Shown here: in pieces, positions 43,201-52,087 of the stretch | Layout of the letters: each line of letters starts with the position of its first letter | Position numbering within the stretch: position 1 is the stretch's first letter | Source: CAIRDP01 sp037134895 | GTDB lineage: Bacteria > Bacteroidota > Bacteroidia > Bacteroidales > FEN-979 | Direction of reading: 5' to 3' | DNA length: 64,000 nucleotides | NCBI GenBank assembly: GCA_037134895.1 | Contig: JBAXLI010000001.1 | Span: forward strand, 178,498 to 242,497 | Position numbers and translations under genes: made by a program | The notes under the pieces: model-generated | Told to the model about the DNA's origin: nothing | What the model saw: only the letters and a program-made list of their open reading frames with translations | Databases searched by the model: none

Positions 43201-45345
43201 GCGGGACTTACCGGCATTGCCCGTGAGGAATTCACCGGAAATTCAAAATTCGACCTGTTTGCTGAGATCTTCAGCGATCAAGAAGATGCCGAAATCGTTT
43301 TCACCTATTCGAAACAGCTCTACCATCCAGATACGATGGAGACTCTTGCCGATCATTTCGTACAGGTTCTCGAGCATGTTTCAGTTTCTCCCGGTACGAC
43401 GGTTTCAAAACTGAGCCTTATCTCTACGAGGGAGTTTAACCGAATCGTGTATGAGTGGAACGAGACTGCTTTTAACCATGAGGAGAAAGGAACCATTGCC
43501 GACCTGATCTTTAAGCAGATCGTTAAAACACCCGGATTACCTGCACTTGTCTCCAGACAGGAGGTAATCACTTACTCGGAAATGGGTAGTAAAACCGATG
43601 TGATCACTGCAAATCTCAGGAGACTGGGAGTTCAGAGAGGAGATCCTGTAGGACTGCATCTTGAAAACTCTCCGAATATGGTCATTTGTATTCTGGCCGT
43701 TTTCAATGCCGGTGCCATTTACATCCCCCTCGACCCTTACTATCCTGAAGAGCGGTTGAAGTATGTCATCGAAAAGACCAGGATACGCTTCCTCATTGTT
43801 GACAAGGAGAGGGTGAACCGTAAAAAAGAATTATCGGAGCAGATTATTACTGTTGATGAGCTTCTGGATGAGACGATAGCTGATCACCTGACCTCAGAAA
43901 GGACAACAGGAGTTCCCTCCGACCTTGCATACATCATGTTCACCTCCGGTTCGACAGGCAATCCAAAGGGAGTGATGATCGGCCATGACAGCCTCCTTAA
44001 TTTCATTATATGGATGAAAATGGAAATTGAGGCAGGAGAAAAGGATACCTTCTTATCTACCACTTCCATCAATTTTGATATTTCTTTTCTTGAACTTTTC
44101 ACACCCCTCATCAGCGGGGCCAGTCTGGTGCTTGAGAAGCGAAGCGAGCTCCAGGCTCCGGAACGGATTGAGGCCATCCTGAACGAAATGAAGGTGAATA
44201 CAGTACAGTTTGTTCCGTCTGCTCTGAAGGCCTTATGTGATGCGGGGGTTCTGAAGCGGGCAAAATTTCTCAGCACGATTATTTCAGGAGGGGAGAAACT
44301 TTCAAAAACCCTGCAGGAACAGATCTTCTCCGAATCCGGTGCACGCCTGATCAACCTCTACGGTCCCACCGAGGCAACCGTATATATGGGATGCTGGCAT
44401 TGTTCCAGGAATTCTCCTTTGAGGATGGTTCCTATTGGCTACCCGATTTTCAATTCCGCATTTTATATTCTGAACGAGAACCTTGAACCTGTACCAATAG
44501 GAGTTACCGGTGAAGTATATCTCGGAGGGCATGTACTTGCCGAAGGGTATTTTGAGGATCCCATCCAAACAGCAGCGAGGTTTATTCCCAACCCTGTCGG
44601 TGAGGAAGAGGGCAGTAAGATATACAGGACCGGCGATCTCGGCCGCTACCTTTGGGATGGTGCTGTTGAATTCCTCGGGCGTACCGACCAGCAGGTCAAG
44701 GTCAGGGGTTTCCGGATAGAACTGGGGGAAGTTGAAACGCTCATGCTTCGTTTTCCCGGAATCAGAAGAGTTGTTGTTCATGCCCAGGAACAAAAGGAGG
44801 AAGATATCCGCCTTACAGCCTTTATCGTTCCGGAACCAGGTGCAGAAATTAAAGACAATGAACTCAGAGAATTTCTGAAGCTTCATCTTCCGGCTTACAT
44901 GATCCCGGGTAATTTCATCGTAGCCCATGCCATTCCTACACTTCCCAACGGCAAGACTGATTTCAGGGCCCTGGTGCATCTTCGTCCGCAAACCCCTAAA
45001 ATCCCTGACTTTTTACAGCATCATATGAATGAAACCGAGGCAGCCCTCAAGGCGATCTGGAAAGAAATACTGGATCATGAAGCCTTTTCCCTTAAGGATA
45101 ATTTTTTTGAAGTCGGCGGACATTCCCTTCTCCTGGTGAAGATGAAGGACCTGATCGAAGAAAAGTTAAAGACAGAAATCAGCATTGTTGACCTGTTTAA
45201 ATACCCGACCATCCGCACTCTGGCTGCTTTTATCAGGAAAGACCAGCCTGATTATTCAAAAAATGACATTGCAACCAGGGTTGCGATGCGGAACAAACAC
45301 ATCAAACAGCAGATTAATAAACGGATTTTTCCCGATAACAATTAA
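40246..45345 (+). CDS. Nonribosomal peptide synthetase, A-T-C-A-T
   Basis: A 1699-residue loading and first-extension enzyme. A1 (about 10-500) has YTSGSTGNPKG near 156 and PNGKIDRK. The pocket reads by hand as AATYYSLANK, with Ala in place of the Asp that holds the alpha-amino group, so the starter may not be an ordinary alpha-amino acid. T1 has LGGNSL near 551. The C domain (about 625-1060) has an intact HHIVFDG near 756. A2 (about 1070-1570) has FTSGSTGNPKG and pocket DILQIGLVYK, close to the textbook glycine code DILQLGLIWK. T2 has VGGHSL near 1624. There is no thioesterase, so the chain passes to the PKS encoded 12 bp downstream. It has no N-terminal C domain, as expected for a starter module. 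Confidence 0.93.
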   Translation: MMNSFIPLHEELFSNPKISQEHEAIVSGEETLSFGELDRISSNLAWDLHQLGAGKGTHIGILLNPSSNLAVSVLAVLKTGAAYIPLSPAFPGERISYMMQDAGAGLLITDNSLPQPQCPPGTQVLIPDWSGIRDPLNDKDLVRIPVQSRDLAYILYTSGSTGNPKGVMIDHGNLSYYVHWFFSEVMPATGVGLPLTSSFIFAAAVTQFYSTLLSGRTLHILDPLMIRQPSKLMEWYSSHPGLGLYCVPTLWSEILHYLETSTNGSTHKKSLPVVYLSGESVSDELIQRSFNLLPSLQLWNLYGPTEATANLTSCRLYPGEPAHIGKALSGTLVFVVDENQNPVTAGQTGELIAAGPGIAQGYRNMPELTASTFIERKMNGGEILRLYRSGDLVREDAAGNLHFVGRRDQQVKIRGFRIELPEVEHALALIPAVKHAVVKVVSDRLNGKRLIAYLVFNLGQSIPVHELRKMLLNSLPDFMIPEVFVSLDSMPQLPNGKIDRKSLPLPGIQRPDLGYPAIPPVNADEKLMARIWEEVLGLEGIGMDDNFFDLGGNSLKANALVIELNSRFGQSMQIKSVFDNPTPSGLLLEKGITAPATETVTASKDKESEQNVHAGSGSVDQSRPLLSENQKALQFIHQTEAHLAAYNIFYSIRLNGALDIECLEKALREIVRKHECLRMTFPSGKNESPVFANVPASGVLEIFDTGPGRNAIPEASALEEARKAASEPLDLESGHLYRFLLFELDRNTHVLFFIVHHIVFDGFSFEVFIEDLSIFYEQAKSGTKVPHTRVSKGYLQFCLDERDYLGSEGFAEDREYWKQQLAQVPTLLEIPTDYTRPESFAQEGGQVRRKMGAALRMALKNQGDKLGVSMYMTCLAAFSVLLCRHTGRNDFLIGTPVANRRKKDFLSAIGYFVNTMLFRVTLDPALTFTNWLMNVKESILQNIPHSRFPFTRMSEILRTERIPGINPFFQIMFAYHETNWDFTTEAGLTGIAREEFTGNSKFDLFAEIFSDQEDAEIVFTYSKQLYHPDTMETLADHFVQVLEHVSVSPGTTVSKLSLISTREFNRIVYEWNETAFNHEEKGTIADLIFKQIVKTPGLPALVSRQEVITYSEMGSKTDVITANLRRLGVQRGDPVGLHLENSPNMVICILAVFNAGAIYIPLDPYYPEERLKYVIEKTRIRFLIVDKERVNRKKELSEQIITVDELLDETIADHLTSERTTGVPSDLAYIMFTSGSTGNPKGVMIGHDSLLNFIIWMKMEIEAGEKDTFLSTTSINFDISFLELFTPLISGASLVLEKRSELQAPERIEAILNEMKVNTVQFVPSALKALCDAGVLKRAKFLSTIISGGEKLSKTLQEQIFSESGARLINLYGPTEATVYMGCWHCSRNSPLRMVPIGYPIFNSAFYILNENLEPVPIGVTGEVYLGGHVLAEGYFEDPIQTAARFIPNPVGEEEGSKIYRTGDLGRYLWDGAVEFLGRTDQQVKVRGFRIELGEVETLMLRFPGIRRVVVHAQEQKEEDIRLTAFIVPEPGAEIKDNELREFLKLHLPAYMIPGNFIVAHAIPTLPNGKTDFRALVHLRPQTPKIPDFLQHHMNETEAALKAIWKEILDHEAFSLKDNFFEVGGHSLLLVKMKDLIEEKLKTEISIVDLFKYPTIRTLAAFIRKDQPDYSKNDIATRVAMRNKHIKQQINKRIFPDNN

Positions 45346-45357
45346 AACTAACGCGAT

Positions 45358-48300
45358 ATGCAACCAGATGAACAAAACAACCTTGAAGGCCGGATTGCCA
45401 TTGTTGGGATGGCCTGCCGTTTGCCCGGAGCCAGGAATATCAACGAGTACTGGAATAACCTGCTGAAGGGACTCGAAACGCTGAGTACATTTACCGATGA
45501 GGAACTGATTGCATCAGGTGTGGAACCGGCGGTATTCAACCAGCCGAATTATATAAGGAACCGTGGAATCATTGACGGAGCACATTATTTCGATGCGGAA
45601 TTTTTTGGCTATACGCCCAGGGAAGCAGAACTTATGGATCCCCAGCAAAGGATTTTCCTTGAATGTTCATGGCATGCCCTGGAAGATGCAGGTTGTGATC
45701 CGCATACAACAAAGGAACGAATAGGAGTGTTCGGAGGGACAGGTACTCCCCTTCACCTGGTTGAAACTATGGAAAACCCATGGGTTAAGAAGAATGCCAG
45801 CGGCGCTTCTATTGTTACCAGCAATGACAAGGACTATGTCACTACCAGGGTTTCGTACAAGTTGAACCTAACCGGGCCAAGCGTGAATGTACAGTGTGCA
45901 TGTTCAACATCACTTGTCGCTGTAGTGACAGGGATCAACAGCCTGATGAACTACCAGAGTGACATGATCATTGCAGGGGGAGCTACCATCGAAATCCCTG
46001 AAAAACATGGCTATCTCTACCAGGCCGGTGGGATGGAATCAGCTGACGGGCATTGCCATACCTTCGACAAGGAAGCCAACGGGACTGTATTCAGCAGGGG
46101 TTGCGGTGTTGTCATTTTAAAACGATATGAAGATGCGGTTAGGGATAAGAATAACATCTATGCCGTAATCCTGGGCGGGGCCATAAACAACGACGGGAAC
46201 AAGAAAGTGGGTTTCACAGCCCCTTCTGTTGAAGGACAGGTTGAGGTTATAACCGAAGCCCTGGCGCTCTCAGAGGTGTCAGCAGATACTATCACATATG
46301 TTGAAGCACACGGAACAGCAACACCTATTGGTGATCCAATTGAAGTGACTTCTCTCTCGGAGTCATTCAGGATGCATTCCGACCGCAAACAGTATTGCGC
46401 CCTGGGTTCAGTAAAGACCAATATCGGGCATTGCGACATTGCTTCGGGTGCGGCAAGCCTGATAAAGACAGCGCTCTGCCTCAAGCACAAAGTTCTTCCT
46501 GCCAGCCTGAATTTCAGGGAAGCGAATCCGAAGATCGATTTCCCGAACAGCCCCTTCTTTGTCAACACCGAATTAAAGAACTGGCAACATGAGAACGGAA
46601 CACCCCTGAGGGCGTTGGTGAATGCTTTTGGTGTGGGCGGGACAAATGCCTGCCTTATCCTTCAGGAAGCCCCAGCCACGGACCCTGTAAAAAATGAACT
46701 CCCTTGCGACCTCCTGCTGGTTTCAGGCCGCAGCCCGAATGCTGTTGCAAATGCACAGGCAGAGATCAAGGCATTTCTTGAATCATCTCCCGACGTGGAT
46801 CCGCATTCAGTGGCATACACCTCGCGTTACGGAAGGCATCACTTCCTTAACAGAACGGCAATCCCATTCAGGACCAGGGAAGAGCTGCTTGCAGGACTTG
46901 GCACTAAAGCAGCCAACACCATAAAATCGGCCGATAAAAGACCGCTGGTGTTCATGTTTCCCGGACAGGGGAACCAGTACATCAGGATGGGCCTGGCTTT
47001 GTATGATACGTTTGAAGTTTTCAGGAAGACGATCGATGAATGCGCTGAGATCCTGAAAGAAGAGATGCGCATGGATATCAGAACTGTTTTATTTCCCTCG
47101 TCTGCGGATGAGGAAGCGGCTTCGTTAAAGATCAATGAGACATGGATCACACAACCTGCCCTTTTCATTGTCAGTTACGCACAGGCCCGGCTCCTGATGT
47201 CAATGGGACTTAAGCCCGATATGCTTATCGGTCATAGTGTCGGAGAATATGTCGCAGCGACCGTTTCAGGGGTGTTCTCACTGAAGGATGCACTGAAGGC
47301 AGTAGCACGCAGGGGACGCCTGGTACAGGACCTCCCGGGCGGAGCCATGCTGGCTGTACTTCTTACTGAAGAACAGATCGGCCCCATTCTGCCCGAAGGC
47401 CTGGAGGTTGCCGTGGTAAACAGTCCGGGATTATGTGTCGCATCAGGACCGACGGATATCATCGACAAATTCGCTGAGGAGCTTAACAAAACCAGGACCT
47501 TCAATAAAAAGATCCCGACTTCCCACGCCTTCCACTCGCCTATGATGGAGCCCTGCCTGCCTGCTTTTGCAGAGTTTTTCAAAGAAATAAAACTTTCAGC
47601 TCCAACCATCCCTATCGCATCAACCGTTACAGGTCAATGGCTCACGGCTGAAGAATCAACCAATCCAGATTTCTGGGTGAAGCATGTACGCAAGACCGTT
47701 CGTTTTGGTGATGCCGCAAAGCTCTGCCTCGACACAGCCCCGGCAGTGTTTATAGAATCAGGGCCCGGACAGTCACTCGAATCGGCAGTAAAAAGGCAGT
47801 TGGCAAAAGACAGTCCGCATGGAGTTATCAGCACAATCCCCTCCCTTGACAATAAGTCAGAACGCCTGTCGCATTTTTATGCTTCCCTCGGACAGATCTG
47901 GTCAAACGGTGATTATTTCGACTGGAAGCTGTTTGATAAAACCAGCCGCACCCTCGTTTCCTACCCGGGCTATCCGTACGAACGAAAACCCTATATCATC
48001 GATTTCACCAGGAAGGATGCGGCAAAGTCGAAGTCAGAGAACAAAAAGAGGACCGATGTCAACCAGTGGTTCTATGTCCCAGGATGGAAACGTACGGCCC
48101 CTGCACGCAGCATTCCTGTAAATGGCATGGCAAGCGTTGCTGAAGTATCTGAAAAAGCATGCTGGCTTCTGTTTGCCGATGAGGAAGGGTTATGCCAGCA
48201 TGTGAAAAAAGAGCTGGAAGCTGCTTCAGCAAGCTGTTTCACCGTAATTAAAGGGAAGGATTTCGCGGAAGAAAACGGTGGCTTTGTGATCGACCCCGGC

Positions 48301-50940
48301 CGCAAGGATCATTACCAGAAACTCATTAAAGCTCTGAAATTCAAGAGCACGAGTCCGTCCAATATCATATATGCATGGAATTACGGGAAGCCCCCGAAAC
48401 CAGGGCATCTTGATCCAGGCAATGCAGAGCACCTGACTTCGGAAAATTTTTATGCCCCAATGTATCTCGAACAGGCTCTTATCAGCGAAGGACATATCAA
48501 AGACCTTTTCCTTCTCTTTGTGGTGAATCATCTGTACAATGTGACAGGTGAGGAGATACTTGCTCCTGAAAAGGCACTCGCGGTGGGGCCTGCAAGAGTT
48601 ATCGGCAAGGAACATCCTGGGATTATAGCCCGTTTGCTTGACCTGCCGCCCGTTCCCGAACCTGGTAAGATGAAAGAAATGGCAGATGCCGTAATTAGTG
48701 AATGCCGTCTTTCGGCCGATGAAACGGTTATTGCCTACCGTCACGGCTTCAGGTGGATAGAAGATTATACGCAGATAGTACCCGACAATACAGTCCTTAA
48801 CTCAAACGACCTCAGGGAAAATGGGGTATATCTCATCACCGGAGGTGTAAGCGGGATTGGGATGGAATTGGCAAAATACATCGCTGGCAGGGTTAAGGCG
48901 ACACTGGTCCTCACCCATCGTTCCCCCATGCCTCCCCGCAATGAATGGGAGGCCATCTCAGCGTCAACCGAACCTGAAGACATTACAGCCATGAGGGTGC
49001 GCGATATCATGGAACTTGAGTCCCTAGGCGCCGAAGTCATCCTTTCAAGACTCGATGCCTCGGATTACGAGGGGACGAAGAACCTCATCCGCCAACTCGA
49101 AAAAGAGAACAAAAATATATGCGGGATACTGCATTCGGCAGGCATGCCTGGCGCCGGTGTGATCGCCCTCAAAGACAAGGACCAGGCCGACCTGGTGCTG
49201 AAGTCTAAGGTTCACGGCACCCTGATACTTCATGAACTGTTCAAAGACCGGAAGCTTGATTTCTTTTTCCTTTTCTCATCGATTTCTGCGGTATTCGGCG
49301 AAGCTGCAAGAATTGATTACTGCGGATCCAATTCGTTCATGGATTCATTTGCACAATACCGGAAACACCTGTTGAATGATGGAACTCTCTCGATCAACTG
49401 GGGGCAATGGGGCATCGTAGGTATGGCGGCCAACTGGGAAAAGACCAAAGCTGAGAAAAAGCAGATACTGCAGTCGGGAAAGGGATTCTCACATGCAGAA
49501 AACCGGAACGGCATCCACATTGAATTCCAGGTATCCGACAACAACCAGGAAATTTTCTACGTAGATATCGACCCGGAGCGTGACTGGGTTCTCAGTTCCC
49601 ATCGCTTGTCGGGGAAACCTGCATTCATTGGGATTTCAACTATGGAGATCCTGAATGAATACGTCAGGTTCAAGGATTCTGCAGCCCATTTTGAAGTGTT
49701 AAGTCTCTCCTTTGTGACACCCCTGATCTACGATCCCGGTATGAGAAGGAAGATCCGCCTGATGGTAAAGCCCTCGGGGAAGCAGCTTTCGTTCAGGATC
49801 AGCAGCAGGGAGGAGAAACCCGAATCAGCGAGAGAGATATGGATGGACCATGTTAAAGGTGAATTCAGGCTTTCGGGAGAGAAGCCATCCGCAGTCATAA
49901 ATGTTGAAGAGTTATCCCGGCAGATAGGAGGGAAAACCGATACATCAAAGCATTTCCTCGAACTGCTTGACGGAGAGGGCCGGCCTGTCCTGAGATATGA
50001 TAACCGCTGGGATTGTAAGATCTCGCATCAGTATAACGGGAAAGAGTTTCTGATCAGGTTGAAGCTCAGGGATGAATTTCTTGATGATATGAAGTATTTC
50101 TCCCTTCATCCGGCTATGTTCGACGTGGCCACTTCTTCTTCGATCCCCCTGGTTGACGGAAGGCTTTACCTGCCGTTTTCATACAGCAACATTAGCGTTT
50201 ACCATCCGTTGCCTGCAAATTTCTGGTGTTATCTGAAAATTGCGGATAACTGGGTGCCGGATGATCCTGAAATGAAGTTTTCGGCGCGGCTTTTCGATGA
50301 ACAGGGGATGTTGCTGGTGAATGTGGGCGAAGTGTCTTTCAAACGACTTGTACAGAACATTGGAAAAGTCAGCCAGGAACAGTCCAAAGACTATGCTCCC
50401 AAGCCGGCCATGGACATGAGCGCTTTTGCGAGGAAGAACGACATACTGCCCAACGAAGGGGTTGAGGTATTCAAACGTATGCTTGAGTTCAAACAATTCG
50501 GGCAGATCGTGATCAACACCACCGAGCTTAACCAGGATATCATGGAAGAAAGGCCTTCGTATAAAAAGAAGGAGAAACAGGAAAAGGAAGAAGAGAAGGC
50601 AGAGAGCTCGTCGACCTATGAACGCCCGGCATTATCAACAGCTTTCGAAGCTCCTTCGAACGAGATCGAGATTGCAGTGGCTGGGATATGGAAAGGCATA
50701 CTGGGCATAGACAAGATCGGGATCAATGATACTTTTATGGAACTTGGCGGAAATTCGCTGCTTGCCATTCAGACTATTTCGAATATTGCGGATGAGTTTG
50801 ACCTGGAGCTCCAGCCGAACGTGTTTTTTGAGAACCCCACGGTGAAAGGCCTGTCGGACAGGATCGTCGAGATGATCATTGCGTCAAAGGGTTCCGATGA
50901 GATTGAAGCCATGCTGAAGGAGATCGAGAATGAACAATGA
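45358..50940 (+). CDS. Type I polyketide synthase, KS-AT-KR-DH-ACP
   Basis: An 1860-residue module. KS (about 10-430) has the active Cys in CACSTSL near 181 and His in EAHGTATPIGDP and NIGHCD. AT (about 530-850) has GHSVGE near 625 and HAFH near 723, the malonyl-CoA signature. A structural KR half follows at about 945-1120, then the catalytic KR with ITGGVSGIG near 1158 and YCGSN near 1321. A DH-like double-hotdog (about 1400-1690) has HRLSG near 1414 and HPAMFD near 1584; the usual Pro of HxxxGxxxxP is Ile. The ACP has LGGNSL near 1796 after a charged linker. KR before DH departs from the common DH-ER-KR order. It extends the NRPS-bound chain by two carbons, with the separate ER overlapping by 11 bp. 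Confidence 0.92.
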   Translation: MQPDEQNNLEGRIAIVGMACRLPGARNINEYWNNLLKGLETLSTFTDEELIASGVEPAVFNQPNYIRNRGIIDGAHYFDAEFFGYTPREAELMDPQQRIFLECSWHALEDAGCDPHTTKERIGVFGGTGTPLHLVETMENPWVKKNASGASIVTSNDKDYVTTRVSYKLNLTGPSVNVQCACSTSLVAVVTGINSLMNYQSDMIIAGGATIEIPEKHGYLYQAGGMESADGHCHTFDKEANGTVFSRGCGVVILKRYEDAVRDKNNIYAVILGGAINNDGNKKVGFTAPSVEGQVEVITEALALSEVSADTITYVEAHGTATPIGDPIEVTSLSESFRMHSDRKQYCALGSVKTNIGHCDIASGAASLIKTALCLKHKVLPASLNFREANPKIDFPNSPFFVNTELKNWQHENGTPLRALVNAFGVGGTNACLILQEAPATDPVKNELPCDLLLVSGRSPNAVANAQAEIKAFLESSPDVDPHSVAYTSRYGRHHFLNRTAIPFRTREELLAGLGTKAANTIKSADKRPLVFMFPGQGNQYIRMGLALYDTFEVFRKTIDECAEILKEEMRMDIRTVLFPSSADEEAASLKINETWITQPALFIVSYAQARLLMSMGLKPDMLIGHSVGEYVAATVSGVFSLKDALKAVARRGRLVQDLPGGAMLAVLLTEEQIGPILPEGLEVAVVNSPGLCVASGPTDIIDKFAEELNKTRTFNKKIPTSHAFHSPMMEPCLPAFAEFFKEIKLSAPTIPIASTVTGQWLTAEESTNPDFWVKHVRKTVRFGDAAKLCLDTAPAVFIESGPGQSLESAVKRQLAKDSPHGVISTIPSLDNKSERLSHFYASLGQIWSNGDYFDWKLFDKTSRTLVSYPGYPYERKPYIIDFTRKDAAKSKSENKKRTDVNQWFYVPGWKRTAPARSIPVNGMASVAEVSEKACWLLFADEEGLCQHVKKELEAASASCFTVIKGKDFAEENGGFVIDPGRKDHYQKLIKALKFKSTSPSNIIYAWNYGKPPKPGHLDPGNAEHLTSENFYAPMYLEQALISEGHIKDLFLLFVVNHLYNVTGEEILAPEKALAVGPARVIGKEHPGIIARLLDLPPVPEPGKMKEMADAVISECRLSADETVIAYRHGFRWIEDYTQIVPDNTVLNSNDLRENGVYLITGGVSGIGMELAKYIAGRVKATLVLTHRSPMPPRNEWEAISASTEPEDITAMRVRDIMELESLGAEVILSRLDASDYEGTKNLIRQLEKENKNICGILHSAGMPGAGVIALKDKDQADLVLKSKVHGTLILHELFKDRKLDFFFLFSSISAVFGEAARIDYCGSNSFMDSFAQYRKHLLNDGTLSINWGQWGIVGMAANWEKTKAEKKQILQSGKGFSHAENRNGIHIEFQVSDNNQEIFYVDIDPERDWVLSSHRLSGKPAFIGISTMEILNEYVRFKDSAAHFEVLSLSFVTPLIYDPGMRRKIRLMVKPSGKQLSFRISSREEKPESAREIWMDHVKGEFRLSGEKPSAVINVEELSRQIGGKTDTSKHFLELLDGEGRPVLRYDNRWDCKISHQYNGKEFLIRLKLRDEFLDDMKYFSLHPAMFDVATSSSIPLVDGRLYLPFSYSNISVYHPLPANFWCYLKIADNWVPDDPEMKFSARLFDEQGMLLVNVGEVSFKRLVQNIGKVSQEQSKDYAPKPAMDMSAFARKNDILPNEGVEVFKRMLEFKQFGQIVINTTELNQDIMEERPSYKKKEKQEKEEEKAESSSTYERPALSTAFEAPSNEIEIAVAGIWKGILGIDKIGINDTFMELGGNSLLAIQTISNIADEFDLELQPNVFFENPTVKGLSDRIVEMIIASKGSDEIEAMLKEIENEQ

Positions 50941-52075
50941 TGAACTTTTAAAGAAGATCGCGAATCTTTCCCCGGAGCAGAAGGAGATCCTCTTAAAGAA
51001 GCTGGGACTTTCGTCGGGGCGGCCGGCCGGTGCTGAAGAGAAGCCCGACAAAAGCAAGCTCCCCTCAGGCGAATGTTTTGCATGCGAAACCGGGACACCG
51101 GGTTCGTTGAACATCAGTTTCAGGGAGGCTGCCGTCGCTGATCCGCCCGAAGGTTATGTGCAGGTTAAGGCCAAAGCTGCCAGCCTGAATTACCGCGACC
51201 TGATGATCGCCATGGGGCAGTATCCCGAAGCCCCGGGGGTCCCTTCCAATATGGGATCCGATTTTGCCGGCGTAGTGACCAGGGTAGGAGCCGGGGTCGA
51301 AGGCATCAGTCCGGGCGATGAAGTAATTGCTCTTTCGGCCGGTACTTTCATCGACGGGAAAGTTCAACCAGGCAGCCATTTTATCAATATTTTCAACCTC
51401 TCACTGCTGCAGGTGGTGCCAAAGCCAAAGACGCTGAGCTTTGAGGAAGCCGCAGCGATTCCTACAGTGTTCCTAACAGCGTTTACCGGATTGGTAATGC
51501 TGGGAAACATCAGCGAAGGCGAATCGGTTCTTATCCATACGGCCACAGGCGGGGTCGGACTGGCAGCCCTTGAGATCGCAGCATGGAAGAAAGTCATGGT
51601 CTTTGCCACCGCAGGCTCTCCCGAAAAAAGGGATTTCCTGAAACAAAGGGGCATCGCTTATCCTATGGATTCCAGGTCGGTTCTGTTCGGAGACCAGGTT
51701 ATGGAACTCAGCGGGGGCAGGGGAGTGGATGTGATCCTGAACACCCTGTCGGGGGATGCCATGATGAGAGGGCTGGAGATAATCTCTCCTTTCGGCCGTT
51801 TTATCCAGATCGACAAAAAGGATATTGCAAAAAACACCATGCTGCCCATGGGACTATTCAGGAAAGGCATCACCTTTTCGGTGCTCGATATTTCGTTGTA
51901 CCTGATACAACCAAAAAAGCTGAAGGAGCAACTTCTCGAGATAGCAGAACTATACAATGCCGGTGTTTTCAAACCCCTGCCTTGCCAGGTGTATCCCGTG
52001 AGCCAGCTGAAAGAAGCCCTCACTGCAATGTCGCGTTCAAGGCATATTGGTAAACTGGTCCTCACATACCCCTGA
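50930..52075 (+). CDS. Discrete (trans-acting) PKS-type enoyl reductase
   Basis: A 381-residue zinc-independent medium-chain reductase. Residues 1-45 hold a short helical segment with NLSPEQKEILLKKLGL, like an NRPS/PKS docking segment. The catalytic body follows with AASLNYRDLMIAMGQYP, GSDFAGVV, AAAIPTVFLTAF and the NADPH motif TATGGVGLAALEIA. Such domains usually sit inside PKS modules; here the ER is a separate gene that overlaps the PKS stop by 11 bp. It would reduce the double bond made by the KR-DH pair, giving a saturated unit. A general quinone oxidoreductase is possible but unlikely in this context. Confidence 0.88.
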   Translation: MNNDELLKKIANLSPEQKEILLKKLGLSSGRPAGAEEKPDKSKLPSGECFACETGTPGSLNISFREAAVADPPEGYVQVKAKAASLNYRDLMIAMGQYPEAPGVPSNMGSDFAGVVTRVGAGVEGISPGDEVIALSAGTFIDGKVQPGSHFINIFNLSLLQVVPKPKTLSFEEAAAIPTVFLTAFTGLVMLGNISEGESVLIHTATGGVGLAALEIAAWKKVMVFATAGSPEKRDFLKQRGIAYPMDSRSVLFGDQVMELSGGRGVDVILNTLSGDAMMRGLEIISPFGRFIQIDKKDIAKNTMLPMGLFRKGITFSVLDISLYLIQPKKLKEQLLEIAELYNAGVFKPLPCQVYPVSQLKEALTAMSRSRHIGKLVLTYP

Positions 52076-52087
52076 TCCTGAGAAGCA

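Noticed and set aside
44302..44991. 229-residue minus-strand frame inside the first NRPS gene
   Set aside because: It lies fully within an intact NRPS adenylation domain and shows no family features or ribosome site.
48226..48744. 172-residue minus-strand frame inside the PKS gene
   Set aside because: It overlaps the structural KR region of a continuous PKS frame and has no recognisable domain.
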